Shown: positions 15,558-23,368 of the stretch, piece after piece | How positions within the stretch are numbered: the first letter of the stretch is position 1 | How the letters are laid out: the number at the start of each line of letters is the position of its first letter | Assembly (NCBI GenBank): GCA_009926865.1 | Contig: RFOD01000024.1 | Location: 1 to 32,637 of the forward strand | Direction: 5' to 3' | DNA length: 32,637 bases | From: Gammaproteobacteria bacterium | GTDB lineage: Bacteria; Pseudomonadota; Gammaproteobacteria; Steroidobacterales; Steroidobacteraceae | Position numbers and translations under genes: made by a program | The notes under the pieces: generated by a model | Seen by the model: the letters and a program-made list of their open reading frames with translations, nothing else | Database searches by the model: none | What the model was told of the DNA's origin: nothing

Positions 15558-15766
15558 GAACCCCCCTGATTAATGAATATTATTAAAAGTTTTTGTTTAG
15601 CTCCTATAGGAGATATCAAATCCGGTTGACATGCGCAAGAGGTACAGGCCATTGACAGCGGGCTGTCATCGCCCATTCATGTGACAATCCAGCCGTTTTC
15701 TTGAGATCAGCGGCTTCTAACACGTCTTCTTGGGAGAACTCGGGTGCATCGCCGCCCGAGGGCGCG
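15558..15766 (-). promoter_or_regulatory. Upstream region of the DUF1538 operon with a 12-bp palindrome
   Basis: The 209 bases between fliA and the DUF1538 gene contain an A/T-rich stretch (15567-15600) unlike the surrounding GC-rich DNA and a perfect palindrome CTCCTATAGGAG at 15601-15612. An operator overlapping a sigma-70-type promoter is plausible; the -10-like TAATAT on the minus strand has no strong -35 element. No intrinsic terminator for the fliA operon is clear here. Confidence 0.4.
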
Positions 15767-16492
15767 TCAATCGACCTCAGGCTCCATCGCTGAACGCAAT
15801 TTTTTTGCAACCGCTGAGAGAATTTGGCTGGCTCGAGACTCGCTGATCGAGAGTACGGCACCAATTTCCTTTAGTGTCATTTCTTCATCGTAATAGAGCG
15901 CCAAGATGAGCCGCTCGCGCTCTTTTAGCCCGCCGATGGCTGCGCGCAGCTCGCGGACCTGCGACTCCTCGTCGACTAACTGATCGGGTGTCGGCGCGTC
16001 GCTCGCAAATTCAATTTCTTCCAAGGTCGTCGAGAGCGCTAAGCCTTGATTGCGCGCGCGCAGCGTATGGTAGCGCTCGACATCTAACCCCAGCGCATCG
16101 GCGATCTGACGATGACTGGCCGGAGAGCCCGTTTCATTAACGATTTTTTCTTCGGCTTCGCGCGCCTGCACTGCCAATTTCACTGTGCTGCGCGGCGCCC
16201 AGGCTGCACGTCGGATTTCATCGAGCATCGCACCGCGAATGCGCAACTTGGCAAAGGTTTCAAAATCATTGCCGCGCTCAGGGTCGTAGGACTCTAGCGC
16301 TTCTAGGAGCCCCACTATCCCCGCCTGAATCAAATCAGACTGCTCGATCGCTGCCGGTAAACGCGAGTGGAAATGTGAAGCGACTCGTTTCACCAAGCCC
16401 AAGTGCTGCGAGACATCTGGGCGAACCTCGCCCGCGCCCGCGCTGCCCGTGCAGCCGGCGATCGTCTCGTAGGAAGATGAGGCTCGAATCAT
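15767..16492 (-). CDS. fliA: Flagellar sigma factor FliA (sigma-28)
   Basis: The 241-residue protein is a group 3 sigma factor. Region 2 reads DLIQAGIVGLLEALESYDPERGNDFETFAKLRIRGAMLDEIR (given in part: core SYDPERGNDFETFAKLRIRG), region 3 has HRQIADALG, and region 4 ends with the helix-turn-helix TLKEIGAVLSISESRASQI. It directs RNA polymerase to late flagellar and chemotaxis promoters. The ATG at 16492 overlaps the flhG stop as ATGA, so translation is coupled. It is the last gene of the flhA-flhF-flhG-fliA operon. Unlike in Pseudomonas and Vibrio, no cheY/cheZ genes follow. Confidence 0.95.
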   Translation of the reverse strand: MIRASSSYETIAGCTGSAGAGEVRPDVSQHLGLVKRVASHFHSRLPAAIEQSDLIQAGIVGLLEALESYDPERGNDFETFAKLRIRGAMLDEIRRAAWAPRSTVKLAVQAREAEEKIVNETGSPASHRQIADALGLDVERYHTLRARNQGLALSTTLEEIEFASDAPTPDQLVDEESQVRELRAAIGGLKERERLILALYYDEEMTLKEIGAVLSISESRASQILSAVAKKLRSAMEPEVD

Positions 16493-17307
16493 GACGCAGT
16501 CACCTTGCCGAGCTTCAGCCGATCAATCAAAAAGTCCCAGGACTCACTCTGTAGCGGCAGACTCTCCAGACGCAAACTGATTTGTCGAATGGCCGTCATC
16601 GCAGGGCAAATTTCCGAGACATCCATCAATAATTTTCGCTGACGGGCCGCTTGCGCCACCGTCTCGTCATACGGTATCGCCCCGGCCATCTCGAGCGGTA
16701 AGCCCATGAACTTACGACAGACATCGTCCAAGCGCTGGAAGATCGTTTCTGAGCGCCGCAGGTTATTGCCACCGTTGATGACGATCTCAAATTTTTGAAA
16801 GTTAAAATCCAGATGCATGACTTTGATCAGCCCGTAGGCATCCGCTAAAGACGCAGGCTCATCTTGCGCCACGACCACGAGCACATCCGCTAATCGCGCG
16901 AGCGTCGTGACCTGCGAGCCAATCCCAGCACCGGTATCAATGATGAGGTAGTCGGGTACTGGATCGACTTCATCAAAACCGCGTAGTACACCCGCGATCG
17001 CGACCGCATCGAGCTCCGCAATTTCGCGTTGACCCGAGGCGCCGGGGACGATGCGTAGTCCTCGTGGACCTTCCAACAAGATATCGCGCAAAGCTTGACG
17101 ACCCGCGACCACATCTGCGAGATCAAACTCGGGTTTCAAACCCAACAGCACATGCACATTGGCGAGACCCAGATCTCCGTCAAACAACACTACCTGCTTG
17201 CCGCGCGAGGCAAGCGAGGCCGCTAGCTGCAAGCTCAAAAAAGTCTTGCCTACGCCGCCTTTGCCGCTCGAAACGGCGATGATGCGAGTGGTGTGCTTGG
17301 CGTCCAT
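16489..17307 (-). CDS. flhG: Flagellar number regulator FlhG (FleN), MinD-like ATPase
   Basis: At 272 residues this matches FlhG/FleN. The deviant Walker A motif SGKGGVGKT is at residues 14-22, switch I-like DGDLGLANVHVLLGL at 43-57, and Walker B is YLIIDTGAGIG. The protein is a MinD-family ATPase that restrains flagellar number, acting with FlhF and on the sigma-54 activator FleQ in pseudomonads and vibrios. The ATG at 17307 comes ten bases after flhF and has GGAG upstream at long spacing. The stop overlaps fliA. Confidence 0.94.
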   Translation of the reverse strand: MDAKHTTRIIAVSSGKGGVGKTFLSLQLAASLASRGKQVVLFDGDLGLANVHVLLGLKPEFDLADVVAGRQALRDILLEGPRGLRIVPGASGQREIAELDAVAIAGVLRGFDEVDPVPDYLIIDTGAGIGSQVTTLARLADVLVVVAQDEPASLADAYGLIKVMHLDFNFQKFEIVINGGNNLRRSETIFQRLDDVCRKFMGLPLEMAGAIPYDETVAQAARQRKLLMDVSEICPAMTAIRQISLRLESLPLQSESWDFLIDRLKLGKVTAS

Positions 17308-17317
17308 GATCAGCGGG

Positions 17318-18442
17318 TCACTCCGTGAGCGGCGGGATATCGTGCAAAGATAACTGAATCAGGTGTGAAAGGTCGCGCTCAAGTGTCGCATTGTCCGGTA
17401 ACTCGATGGCCGCCTGAGGGTCCGCTGAAGCGGAGACACCGCAGAGTGGGACTTTGAGTTCCGCGAGCAGACTCAGTAAACCGAGCGGCAACTGCATCGG
17501 GTCCCAGTGACTGATTAAGACACCCTCAGCGGCTGTGTCCTTCAACCAGCGCGCGGCGGCGTTACGCGACACAGTGGCGGATAAGCACAGTAGCACCGCG
17601 CGATCCGCCGACCATTTCCTCCACTCACCTTGGGCGATCTCCCCCTGGACAATCTCCCCCGTCACCGTGACGCCACTGCCATCAAGTACAGGCGCCTGAC
17701 GCGCAGCCTCGCCCCATCGCGCTTCAAGACCGGCTTCATCGGCGAGGGCAAAAAAACGTTCGCGGGCGCCGGCTCGACGATCCCGTACGCTGCCAATGAC
17801 ACTGCCCGTTTGCGCGTAACGCTGTGCGAGCTGCACGGCGAGCGTGGTCTTACCCGAACCCGGCGGTCCCACGAGCAATACGGGCCGTCCCTCGCAACGT
17901 GACATCACAGACTGAGGGGACAAATCCTTCATGAGGGTAGCCGCCATGGCCGCGCTCTCCTCGCCCTCTTCCAATAAGCGATGCGCATAGCTTGCCGAGA
18001 CGCCCTGCTCAAGCAGAGCAAAAATACTGTCGGGGGTCGCCCGAGACACCGTGCCCGAGGCGGCCAAACGTCGCTCTAAAGCCTGCAATTCTTTGCGGAT
18101 CGTGCGAACTAAGGCCTCGCCGTCGTCCGCTGAAGGTCGCTCGCTTGGCGCGACGGCTGCAGGTTTCGCGGTGACCGCTGCAGGAGCACGTGTGGCCGAT
18201 GGGGTCATCGAGGGCGGAGTCACGACGATCTCTTCGCGCAATATGGAATCAAAGTCCGGTAATGCACTCGTAGAGCGCACACTCGCTGACCGAATGATCT
18301 GTGACTCATCCACGCCCACCAACAATTCGGTCATCTCACCGACCTGATGAGTCGAAAGCAAAATTGCATCGCGTCCAAAGCGCTCTTTGGTCTGCTCACT
18401 GGCTTCTGCGAAACTACCGGCCACAATTCTTTCAATCTTCAT
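17318..18442 (-). CDS. flhF: Divergent FlhF, SRP-type GTPase homologue
   Basis: The 374-residue protein has the FlhF N-terminus (MKIERIVAGSFAEASEQTKE), an Ala/Pro-rich linker (about 75-110), a basic helical domain and an NG-like domain with the P-loop GPPGSGKT at 192-199. In typical FlhF the P-loop is followed by DTYRIGA, DTAG and TKLDE. Here I see only DRRAGARERF (221-230), no DTAG, and SHWDP (311-315) in place of TKLDE. So GTP specificity or hydrolysis may be altered or lost. FlhF marks the pole for flagellar assembly and works with FlhG. The start has GAGGAA five bases upstream. It lies between flhA and flhG, which supports the assignment. Confidence 0.88.
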   Translation of the reverse strand: MKIERIVAGSFAEASEQTKERFGRDAILLSTHQVGEMTELLVGVDESQIIRSASVRSTSALPDFDSILREEIVVTPPSMTPSATRAPAAVTAKPAAVAPSERPSADDGEALVRTIRKELQALERRLAASGTVSRATPDSIFALLEQGVSASYAHRLLEEGEESAAMAATLMKDLSPQSVMSRCEGRPVLLVGPPGSGKTTLAVQLAQRYAQTGSVIGSVRDRRAGARERFFALADEAGLEARWGEAARQAPVLDGSGVTVTGEIVQGEIAQGEWRKWSADRAVLLCLSATVSRNAAARWLKDTAAEGVLISHWDPMQLPLGLLSLLAELKVPLCGVSASADPQAAIELPDNATLERDLSHLIQLSLHDIPPLTE

Positions 18443-18464
18443 GACGATTCCTCAATCTTTGATG

Positions 18465-20582
18465 TCAGGCAGCATTCTGGCGCAACTGCACCGTCACACT
18501 ACGATTGACCCTCAAATTCAACTCTTCAGGCAGCTCGGCGTAGGACAACACGGCCAGTCCCGGTACCCGAGGGCGCAAAATGCGTGATAACCAAGGTCGC
18601 AGCGTCGGTGAGGTCACGAGAACCGCAGGTCGATCCGCGTTCATTTCTTCCTGCGCAGCGCTGTTCACGGAGCGCAGCAACCCTTCGGCCAACTCTGGCT
18701 CGATCGGCACATTCCCGCCCTGGCGACGAGACACCGTGCCATGCAGAACCTGCTCAAGTTCTGGAGCCAAGGTCATCACCCCAAGCTCCTCACCGTTCGG
18801 AATGAACTGCTGCACGATCATGCGTCCGAGTGCAATGCGGGCGATCCCAGTTAACTCATCCACGTCATCGACTTTTTCAACGAGCGGCGCCAACGCTGAG
18901 AGCACACCACGCATGTCGCGGATCGCGACGCCCTCGGCCAAAAGACTCTGCAGAATTTGCGAGAGCTTGCCGATCGGTAATTTTTTGGGTACCAAATCTT
19001 CGACCAGCTTCGGTGACGTCTCTGCAAGCTTATCGACCAATTGTTGAGTCTCATCGTGTCCCAGTAAGAGATGACATTGATCCATCAACACCTTGTTCAA
19101 ATGTGTGGCAATCGTGGTGCTCGCGTCGACGACCGTATAGCCGAGTGATCGTGCGTAATCGCGTTGCGCTGGATCAATCCACACCGCGTCCAGACCGAAG
19201 GTCGGATCTTTGGTCGCGAGCCCATCGAGCTCGCCGTGTACCATGCCGCTATGAATCGCTAGCTCGCGGGCAGGCTTCACCATACCGCGGCCGATCACGA
19301 CGCCGTTGATCAAAATTTGATAGCCCTCAGGGCGTAGATCCAAGTTATCGCGGATATGCACCTGCGGGATCAAAAATCCAAGCTCATGAGTGAGTTTCTT
19401 ACGCACCCCGCGTACGCGCGTCACGAGCGATCCGGCTTGCTGCGCATCAATCAGCGCGACGAGCGCGTAGCCGACTTCTAGCCCAATCCGATCAGCTTGC
19501 TGCACATCCCCCCAAGTTAACTCACGCGGGGCCTGTGGCTCTTCGGCTTCGCTTTGCGCGATGGCCGCTGCCTCTTTTTCCCGATGTTGACTGAGCATAT
19601 AAGCCCCCGCAGCCGTGACCGCGGCGAGCGCAAGAAACGCCAAATGTGGCATCCCCGGAATGACGCCAAGTAGCGCCAAGATACACGCAGCTAACCACCA
19701 CGCCTCAGCATTATTAAACTGGCTCGCGGTTTGCTCATTCAGCGTCTCTTCACCCGATACACGGGTCACGATGATCGCAGTCGCGACGCTCAATAAGAGC
19801 GCTGGCACCTGCGCGACAAGACCATCACCGACGGAGAGTAAAGCGTAGCGCTCAAGCGACACGCCAACGCTCATGTCATGCTGCAACGCCCCCACTAGCG
19901 TGCCGCCAACGATATTGATCAATAAAATCAAGAGACCGGCAATCGCATCGCCTCGCACGAACTTGCTGGCACCATCCATCGAGCCATAGAAATCCGCCTC
20001 AGAGGAGATTTCTTTGCGCCGTGCGCGCGCCTGATCTTGGGTAATAAGGCCGGCTGCCAGATCCGCATCCACCGCCATTTGCTTACCCGGCATGGCATCC
20101 AAGGTGAAGCGCGCGGTCACTTCCGACACGCGACCCGCACCTTTCGTCACCACCACAAAGTTGATGATCACCAAGATCGCGAACACCACGATTCCGACGA
20201 TGTAGTTACCGCCGACCAAGACCGAACCGAAGGCTTCGATGACCTTGCCCGCTGCATCCGTACCCTCATGACCTGCCGAGAGCACGATGCGGGTCGAGGC
20301 CACATTGAGGGCCAGACGTAGCAAGGTCGCAAAGAGGAGCACCGTTGGGAACACCGAGAACGATAGCGGCCGAGCGGCCGCGATCGATAGGAAGATGATG
20401 ACCAGAGAGAGTGAGATGTTGAACGCGAACAGTAAGTCCAGCATCAACACCGGCATCGGCAGGATCAGCATGCCGAGGAGCAGCAAGAAACCGACCGGGA
20501 TGGCGAGCGCCTGCAGCGGGATTTTTTCACCCCACTGTCGGATGTTCGACGGCAAGTTGGTCGATATCGTAGAAATATTCAT
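18465..20582 (-). CDS. flhA: Flagellar export apparatus protein FlhA
   Basis: The 705-residue length matches FlhA (692 in E. coli). There are about eight N-terminal TM segments and the FHIPEP-type cytoplasmic loop (GAGRVSEVTARFTLDAMPGKQMAVDADL region; core RFTLDAMPGKQMAVDADL), which couples export to the proton force. The C-terminal cytoplasmic domain includes VGYALVALID, GFLIPQVHIRDN and TVVDASTTIATHLN, which binds chaperone-substrate complexes. FlhA is the major export gate protein. The ATG at 20582 has no good Shine-Dalgarno (TTATAA precedes it). A sigma-54-type promoter lies about 70 bases upstream. Confidence 0.97.
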   Translation of the reverse strand: MNISTISTNLPSNIRQWGEKIPLQALAIPVGFLLLLGMLILPMPVLMLDLLFAFNISLSLVIIFLSIAAARPLSFSVFPTVLLFATLLRLALNVASTRIVLSAGHEGTDAAGKVIEAFGSVLVGGNYIVGIVVFAILVIINFVVVTKGAGRVSEVTARFTLDAMPGKQMAVDADLAAGLITQDQARARRKEISSEADFYGSMDGASKFVRGDAIAGLLILLINIVGGTLVGALQHDMSVGVSLERYALLSVGDGLVAQVPALLLSVATAIIVTRVSGEETLNEQTASQFNNAEAWWLAACILALLGVIPGMPHLAFLALAAVTAAGAYMLSQHREKEAAAIAQSEAEEPQAPRELTWGDVQQADRIGLEVGYALVALIDAQQAGSLVTRVRGVRKKLTHELGFLIPQVHIRDNLDLRPEGYQILINGVVIGRGMVKPARELAIHSGMVHGELDGLATKDPTFGLDAVWIDPAQRDYARSLGYTVVDASTTIATHLNKVLMDQCHLLLGHDETQQLVDKLAETSPKLVEDLVPKKLPIGKLSQILQSLLAEGVAIRDMRGVLSALAPLVEKVDDVDELTGIARIALGRMIVQQFIPNGEELGVMTLAPELEQVLHGTVSRRQGGNVPIEPELAEGLLRSVNSAAQEEMNADRPAVLVTSPTLRPWLSRILRPRVPGLAVLSYAELPEELNLRVNRSVTVQLRQNAA

Positions 20583-20588
20583 TTATAA

Positions 20589-20602
20589 TTCAAGCACTTG
20601 AA
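20589..20602. repeat. Inverted repeat in the flhA leader
   Basis: TTCAAG and CTTGAA flank a two-base centre, ending only six bases from the flhA start. It may be an operator or an mRNA hairpin affecting flhA translation, or chance. Confidence 0.35.
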
Positions 20603-20652
20603 GTTTTCACTATCTCGATCCGACACGTCTATCGGATTGCTAGGAGGGAGAC

Positions 20653-20668
20653 TGCAAGGCTCATGCCA
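20653..20668 (-). promoter_or_regulatory. Sigma-54 promoter for the flhA operon
   Basis: On the minus strand TGGCATGAGCCTTGCA fits the sigma-54 consensus TGGCACG-N4-TTGCA with one mismatch and exact GG/GC spacing. The start of transcription would fall near 20643, giving a leader of about 60 bases. Sigma-54 control of flhA by FleQ-type activators is established in polar flagellates such as Pseudomonas and Vibrio. The activator gene is not in this window. Confidence 0.75.
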
Positions 20669-20742
20669 GCGAAGATCCGACAGCGAGTGCGCTTTAATTT
20701 GATGGGGCCGTTCGAGATCTCGTCCACGTCGGCGCGGGAACG

Positions 20743-20769
20743 TAAAGTCCACTCATCTGGCGTCGACTT
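20743..20769 (+). promoter_or_regulatory. Possible sigma-28 promoter for the FlgP/FlgT-like pair
   Basis: TAAAGTCC, then 11 bases, then GTCGACTT resembles the E. coli FliA consensus TAAAGTTT-N11-GCCGATAA: six of eight and four of eight matches with exact spacing. The site lies about 40 bases before the ATG at 20810. The -10 part is weak. Confidence 0.4.
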
Positions 20770-20809
20770 ACCTTTCGATGCTTCTGCTCTGACCCTGGGA
20801 AACACATTC

Positions 20810-21403
20810 ATGATGAAAACGATCACTCGCTTCGCCGCACTCTCGGTCGGCTTGCTCCTGACCACGGGTTGCGCACAGCTCTCGATGGAGCAGCGCCCCC
20901 TGCGCGTCGCGACACCCGTCGAGCGTACTGGTGAGATGCTCGCGTTCGACATGGAGCGCTACCCGAGCTTTCATCCCCTGCGCCGTGCCGCCGAGGCGGC
21001 CGCGCAAAGTGATACGCGAGACATCGAGGAGGCCGAGCGCCGCGACGCACTCAGCATGCGAGATCCGGCACCCCTACTCGATCAGGACTTGATTGCGATT
21101 GGCTATGCTTCGATTACCGCGCAACGCTCCAGCGACGCGGCGCAACAAAGATTGATGGCCGCGCGCGCCTCTCGACTGGATGCCTATCGCAATTTAGCGG
21201 AGCAGGTGTATGGACTCACCGTCCTCGCCGAAACCTCTGTCAACAATGATTTGCTCCGCGATGACCGACTGCGCGCGCAACTGATGGGATTTATCAGCGG
21301 CGCAGAACTCGTCGCGATGGAGCCACTCGGTAATGACACCTACCAAACCACCCTGAGGCTCTCAGCCGCACAAGTGGCCAGCTTGCGCGCACAGGTGCGC
21401 TGA
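20810..21403 (+). CDS. FlgP/LPP20-like outer-membrane lipoprotein
   Basis: The product is 197 residues from ATG 20810 (GGGA upstream). The signal peptide ends in a lipobox-like LTTGC, so it is probably a lipoprotein. The C-terminal half AARASRLDAYRNLAEQVYGL, TSVNNDLLRDDRLRAQLMGFISGAE and the final TYQTTLRLSAAQV match the LPP20/FlgP fold pattern. FlgP in Vibrio and Campylobacter forms an outer-membrane-associated disc of the flagellar motor. The one-base overlap with the following FlgT-like gene (TGATG) shows translational coupling. Being inside a flagellar region supports the motor role. Confidence 0.75.
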   Translation: MMKTITRFAALSVGLLLTTGCAQLSMEQRPLRVATPVERTGEMLAFDMERYPSFHPLRRAAEAAAQSDTRDIEEAERRDALSMRDPAPLLDQDLIAIGYASITAQRSSDAAQQRLMAARASRLDAYRNLAEQVYGLTVLAETSVNNDLLRDDRLRAQLMGFISGAELVAMEPLGNDTYQTTLRLSAAQVASLRAQVR

Positions 21404-22323
21404 TGCGAGCCTCGCGATCAACCGTATCCGCCGCAGCGGTGGCGACGGCGCTCGCCGGTTTGAGCTTATCGGCACCCGCGACCGCTCAACTCGGTCCAAT
21501 GGACCTTGAGCGTTTGCAAAGCTGTCTAGATCGCGCAGGCTTTGGCCAGCGCGAGTGGAGCGCTAACGAGTTACGACAAAATACGGCCAGCTGTCTACGT
21601 GGTGCCTTTGCGTCGCCCGCCTGCCCCGCCCCGCACTTTAGCCGGGGTTTATCTGTCGCACTGACGATCGGGGAGCCCCATCCCACCTGGAGCTCCAATG
21701 ATCGCGCGCGCTTAGCGGATCAGTTACCACGCTGGATTGATGATGTGGTGCAACAGCATCCACGTATTCACGGGTCTGCCCACTCGCGTTCGGTGGAGCC
21801 CCTATCGCTCGATGTCCAGCTGCGCTACGCAGGCTCCGGTTGGTCACAACGCGATCTTGATGACTGGGTTCGACAGCCTCGCTCGTTAGAGTTGTCGCTG
21901 CGTGTACGCGAGACCTCAAGCGGTACCGTCAAAGATATCCGCGACCTCAAATTATCATTCCCCCCGCGGTTGCGAGCGCGAGATACCGACACGGCCGGCG
22001 CGCGTTGGATGCTCGAGCTAGAGCAAGGCGTTCGCACGGCTACCCAAGAAATGCTTGATACCCTCGGCTGTGAACCCGATGTGCTCACCGTCCAGCCGGC
22101 GACGCGCGAGGGTCTTGCCGTCAGTTTTGGGGACTTAAGGCTGCGAGCCAATCAGGGCGAATTTCAAGTCGTGCTGATTCCTGCAGATGGCCAGCTCCCC
22201 GCCGCGCTATGGCCTGAGGCCCGTGTCACTGCAGCGGGCCAAACGACAGGTCAGCTCGCCATCCTGAACGGTGGCGATGAAGAACTGTGTCAGCGCCAAG
22301 CCTGCGTTGCGATTCCGCGCTGA
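21403..22323 (+). CDS. Secreted protein, possible FlgT-like flagellar ring component
   Basis: The 306-residue product has an N-terminal signal peptide (hydrophobic AAAVATALAGLSLSAPA, probable cut after ATA) and six cysteines in the mature part. Internal segments RLADQLPRWIDDVVQQHPRI and LSLRVRETSSGTVKDIRDLKL look like the strand-rich domains of FlgT, the Vibrio H-ring protein, but the identity is low enough that I rely mainly on position next to the FlgP-like gene. A C-terminal SH3-like domain is possible (FQVVLIPADG ... VTAAGQTTGQLAIL). The start overlaps the upstream stop by one base. Confidence 0.6.
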   Translation: MRASRSTVSAAAVATALAGLSLSAPATAQLGPMDLERLQSCLDRAGFGQREWSANELRQNTASCLRGAFASPACPAPHFSRGLSVALTIGEPHPTWSSNDRARLADQLPRWIDDVVQQHPRIHGSAHSRSVEPLSLDVQLRYAGSGWSQRDLDDWVRQPRSLELSLRVRETSSGTVKDIRDLKLSFPPRLRARDTDTAGARWMLELEQGVRTATQEMLDTLGCEPDVLTVQPATREGLAVSFGDLRLRANQGEFQVVLIPADGQLPAALWPEARVTAAGQTTGQLAILNGGDEELCQRQACVAIPR

Positions 22324-22352
22324 CGAGTCACTGACGCTAACCGATCACTCAC

Positions 22353-22382
22353 GGTGACATGTGGTGACATGTGGCGACCTGT
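22353..22382 (+). repeat. Three tandem 10-bp repeats
   Basis: GGTGACATGT occurs twice in direct succession (22353-22372) and a third, imperfect copy GGCGACCTGT follows. They lie in the 77-base gap between two convergent genes. Confidence 0.8.
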
Positions 22383-22400
22383 GTCCGCGCGCAACCGCAC

Positions 22401-23327
22401 TCACTCCCCATCGCGCCGAAACACGGGCATACCTGGCTCCAACGCCGCGGAGTTGCGCTCGAGCGAAGCCCGTAACGCCGCGACCTCCTGCTTCAGCGCA
22501 CCGACTTCAGCGAGTGTCGTTCGCATATCTTTGGCTTGTGCATCAGATAAGACTGCCGTGGTACGGGTGCTCGAGGCGGCTGGTCGCGCCTTGAGCAGTG
22601 CGAGCGTTTCGCTGAGTTGCCCCTCGAGCTTGCTCAAACGCTGATCGAACGTGCCCATTTGCGCGGCTTGCTCATCACGCGCTTTGGCGTTAGCCGCTGC
22701 GACTCGCCCCCCTTCACCACTGACCGAACGAAAGAGATCTTGCAAACGCTTGGCCTCGATTTCCTGCATCACCGCACGATCCGCCTTGATCTGCTCACGC
22801 AGGGTGACGATGGCGCGTTGGGTCGTATCCTCTGCGATATTCTCGAATTTCCGTAATTCCTCACCAAACATTTCGAGTGACTTGAGGGCCTTGTTCACTT
22901 CCTCTAACTGCGCGGCCTGCTTAAGGACCACTGCCTGAAGCTCATCGCTCTTACTCGTGACATTGGTCGATACGATCGCAACGACCACGGCCATCACCAC
23001 ACCGACGCTCAACATGATCGCGCCAAAGATGGCGGGGGCATTACGTACGGCTTTGACGGCCGATTCGTTTGCCTCGACCACTGTGCTCAGCTTCGCGATC
23101 GCATCGCTCGCGCTCTGCGCGCTGTCGTTCGCCGCATCGGCGGCATCGAGCACCAAAGAGGTCAGCGTCGCCAGTGGGTTTTCACCGGGTGAATCGTCGG
23201 CCTCTGGGGTCTCTGCTGCAGACCCTTCTGTCTCGACAGCTGATGACTCCGCTTCCGAAGCGGTCTCAACCGGCGCCTCTTGCTCTGTCGTGCCCTCAGT
23301 CACGGCAGTCTTGTCATTCTCGCTCAT
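22401..23327 (-). CDS. Uncharacterised membrane-anchored coiled-coil protein
   Basis: I do not recognise this 308-residue protein. It has a very acidic, Glu/Ala/Ser/Thr-rich N-terminus (about 1-50), an amphipathic segment, one TM segment (about 98-120, AIFGAIMLSVGVVMAVVVAI) and a long C-terminal coiled coil (about 125-300) with heptad-like stretches such as ALKSLEMFGEELRKFENIAE and QRLSKLEGQLSETLALLKA. The layout recalls inner-membrane scaffold proteins. It lies 41 bases downstream of the repeat protein gene on the same strand, so the two probably work together. It ends facing the FlgT-like gene. Location in the flagellar cluster hints at a motor or polar-scaffold role, without direct evidence. 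Confidence 0.75.
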   Translation of the reverse strand: MSENDKTAVTEGTTEQEAPVETASEAESSAVETEGSAAETPEADDSPGENPLATLTSLVLDAADAANDSAQSASDAIAKLSTVVEANESAVKAVRNAPAIFGAIMLSVGVVMAVVVAIVSTNVTSKSDELQAVVLKQAAQLEEVNKALKSLEMFGEELRKFENIAEDTTQRAIVTLREQIKADRAVMQEIEAKRLQDLFRSVSGEGGRVAAANAKARDEQAAQMGTFDQRLSKLEGQLSETLALLKARPAASSTRTTAVLSDAQAKDMRTTLAEVGALKQEVAALRASLERNSAALEPGMPVFRRDGE

Positions 23328-23368
23328 CTTCCCTTACCTCTTACCTCCACCGCTGCAATCCGGTGGCC

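Noticed and set aside
15635-15651. Sigma-54-like TGGCC...TTGC before the DUF1538 gene
   Set aside because: The spacing between the GG and GC elements is two bases too long for sigma-54.
15739-15760. CTCGGG/CCCGAG stem after fliA as terminator
   Set aside because: The stem is only six pairs with a ten-base loop and no T-run follows on the minus strand.
15616-15864. 82-codon frame overlapping the end of fliA
   Set aside because: Most of it overlaps fliA out of frame, there is no ribosome site, and nothing in it is recognised; the fliA protein has a normal end.
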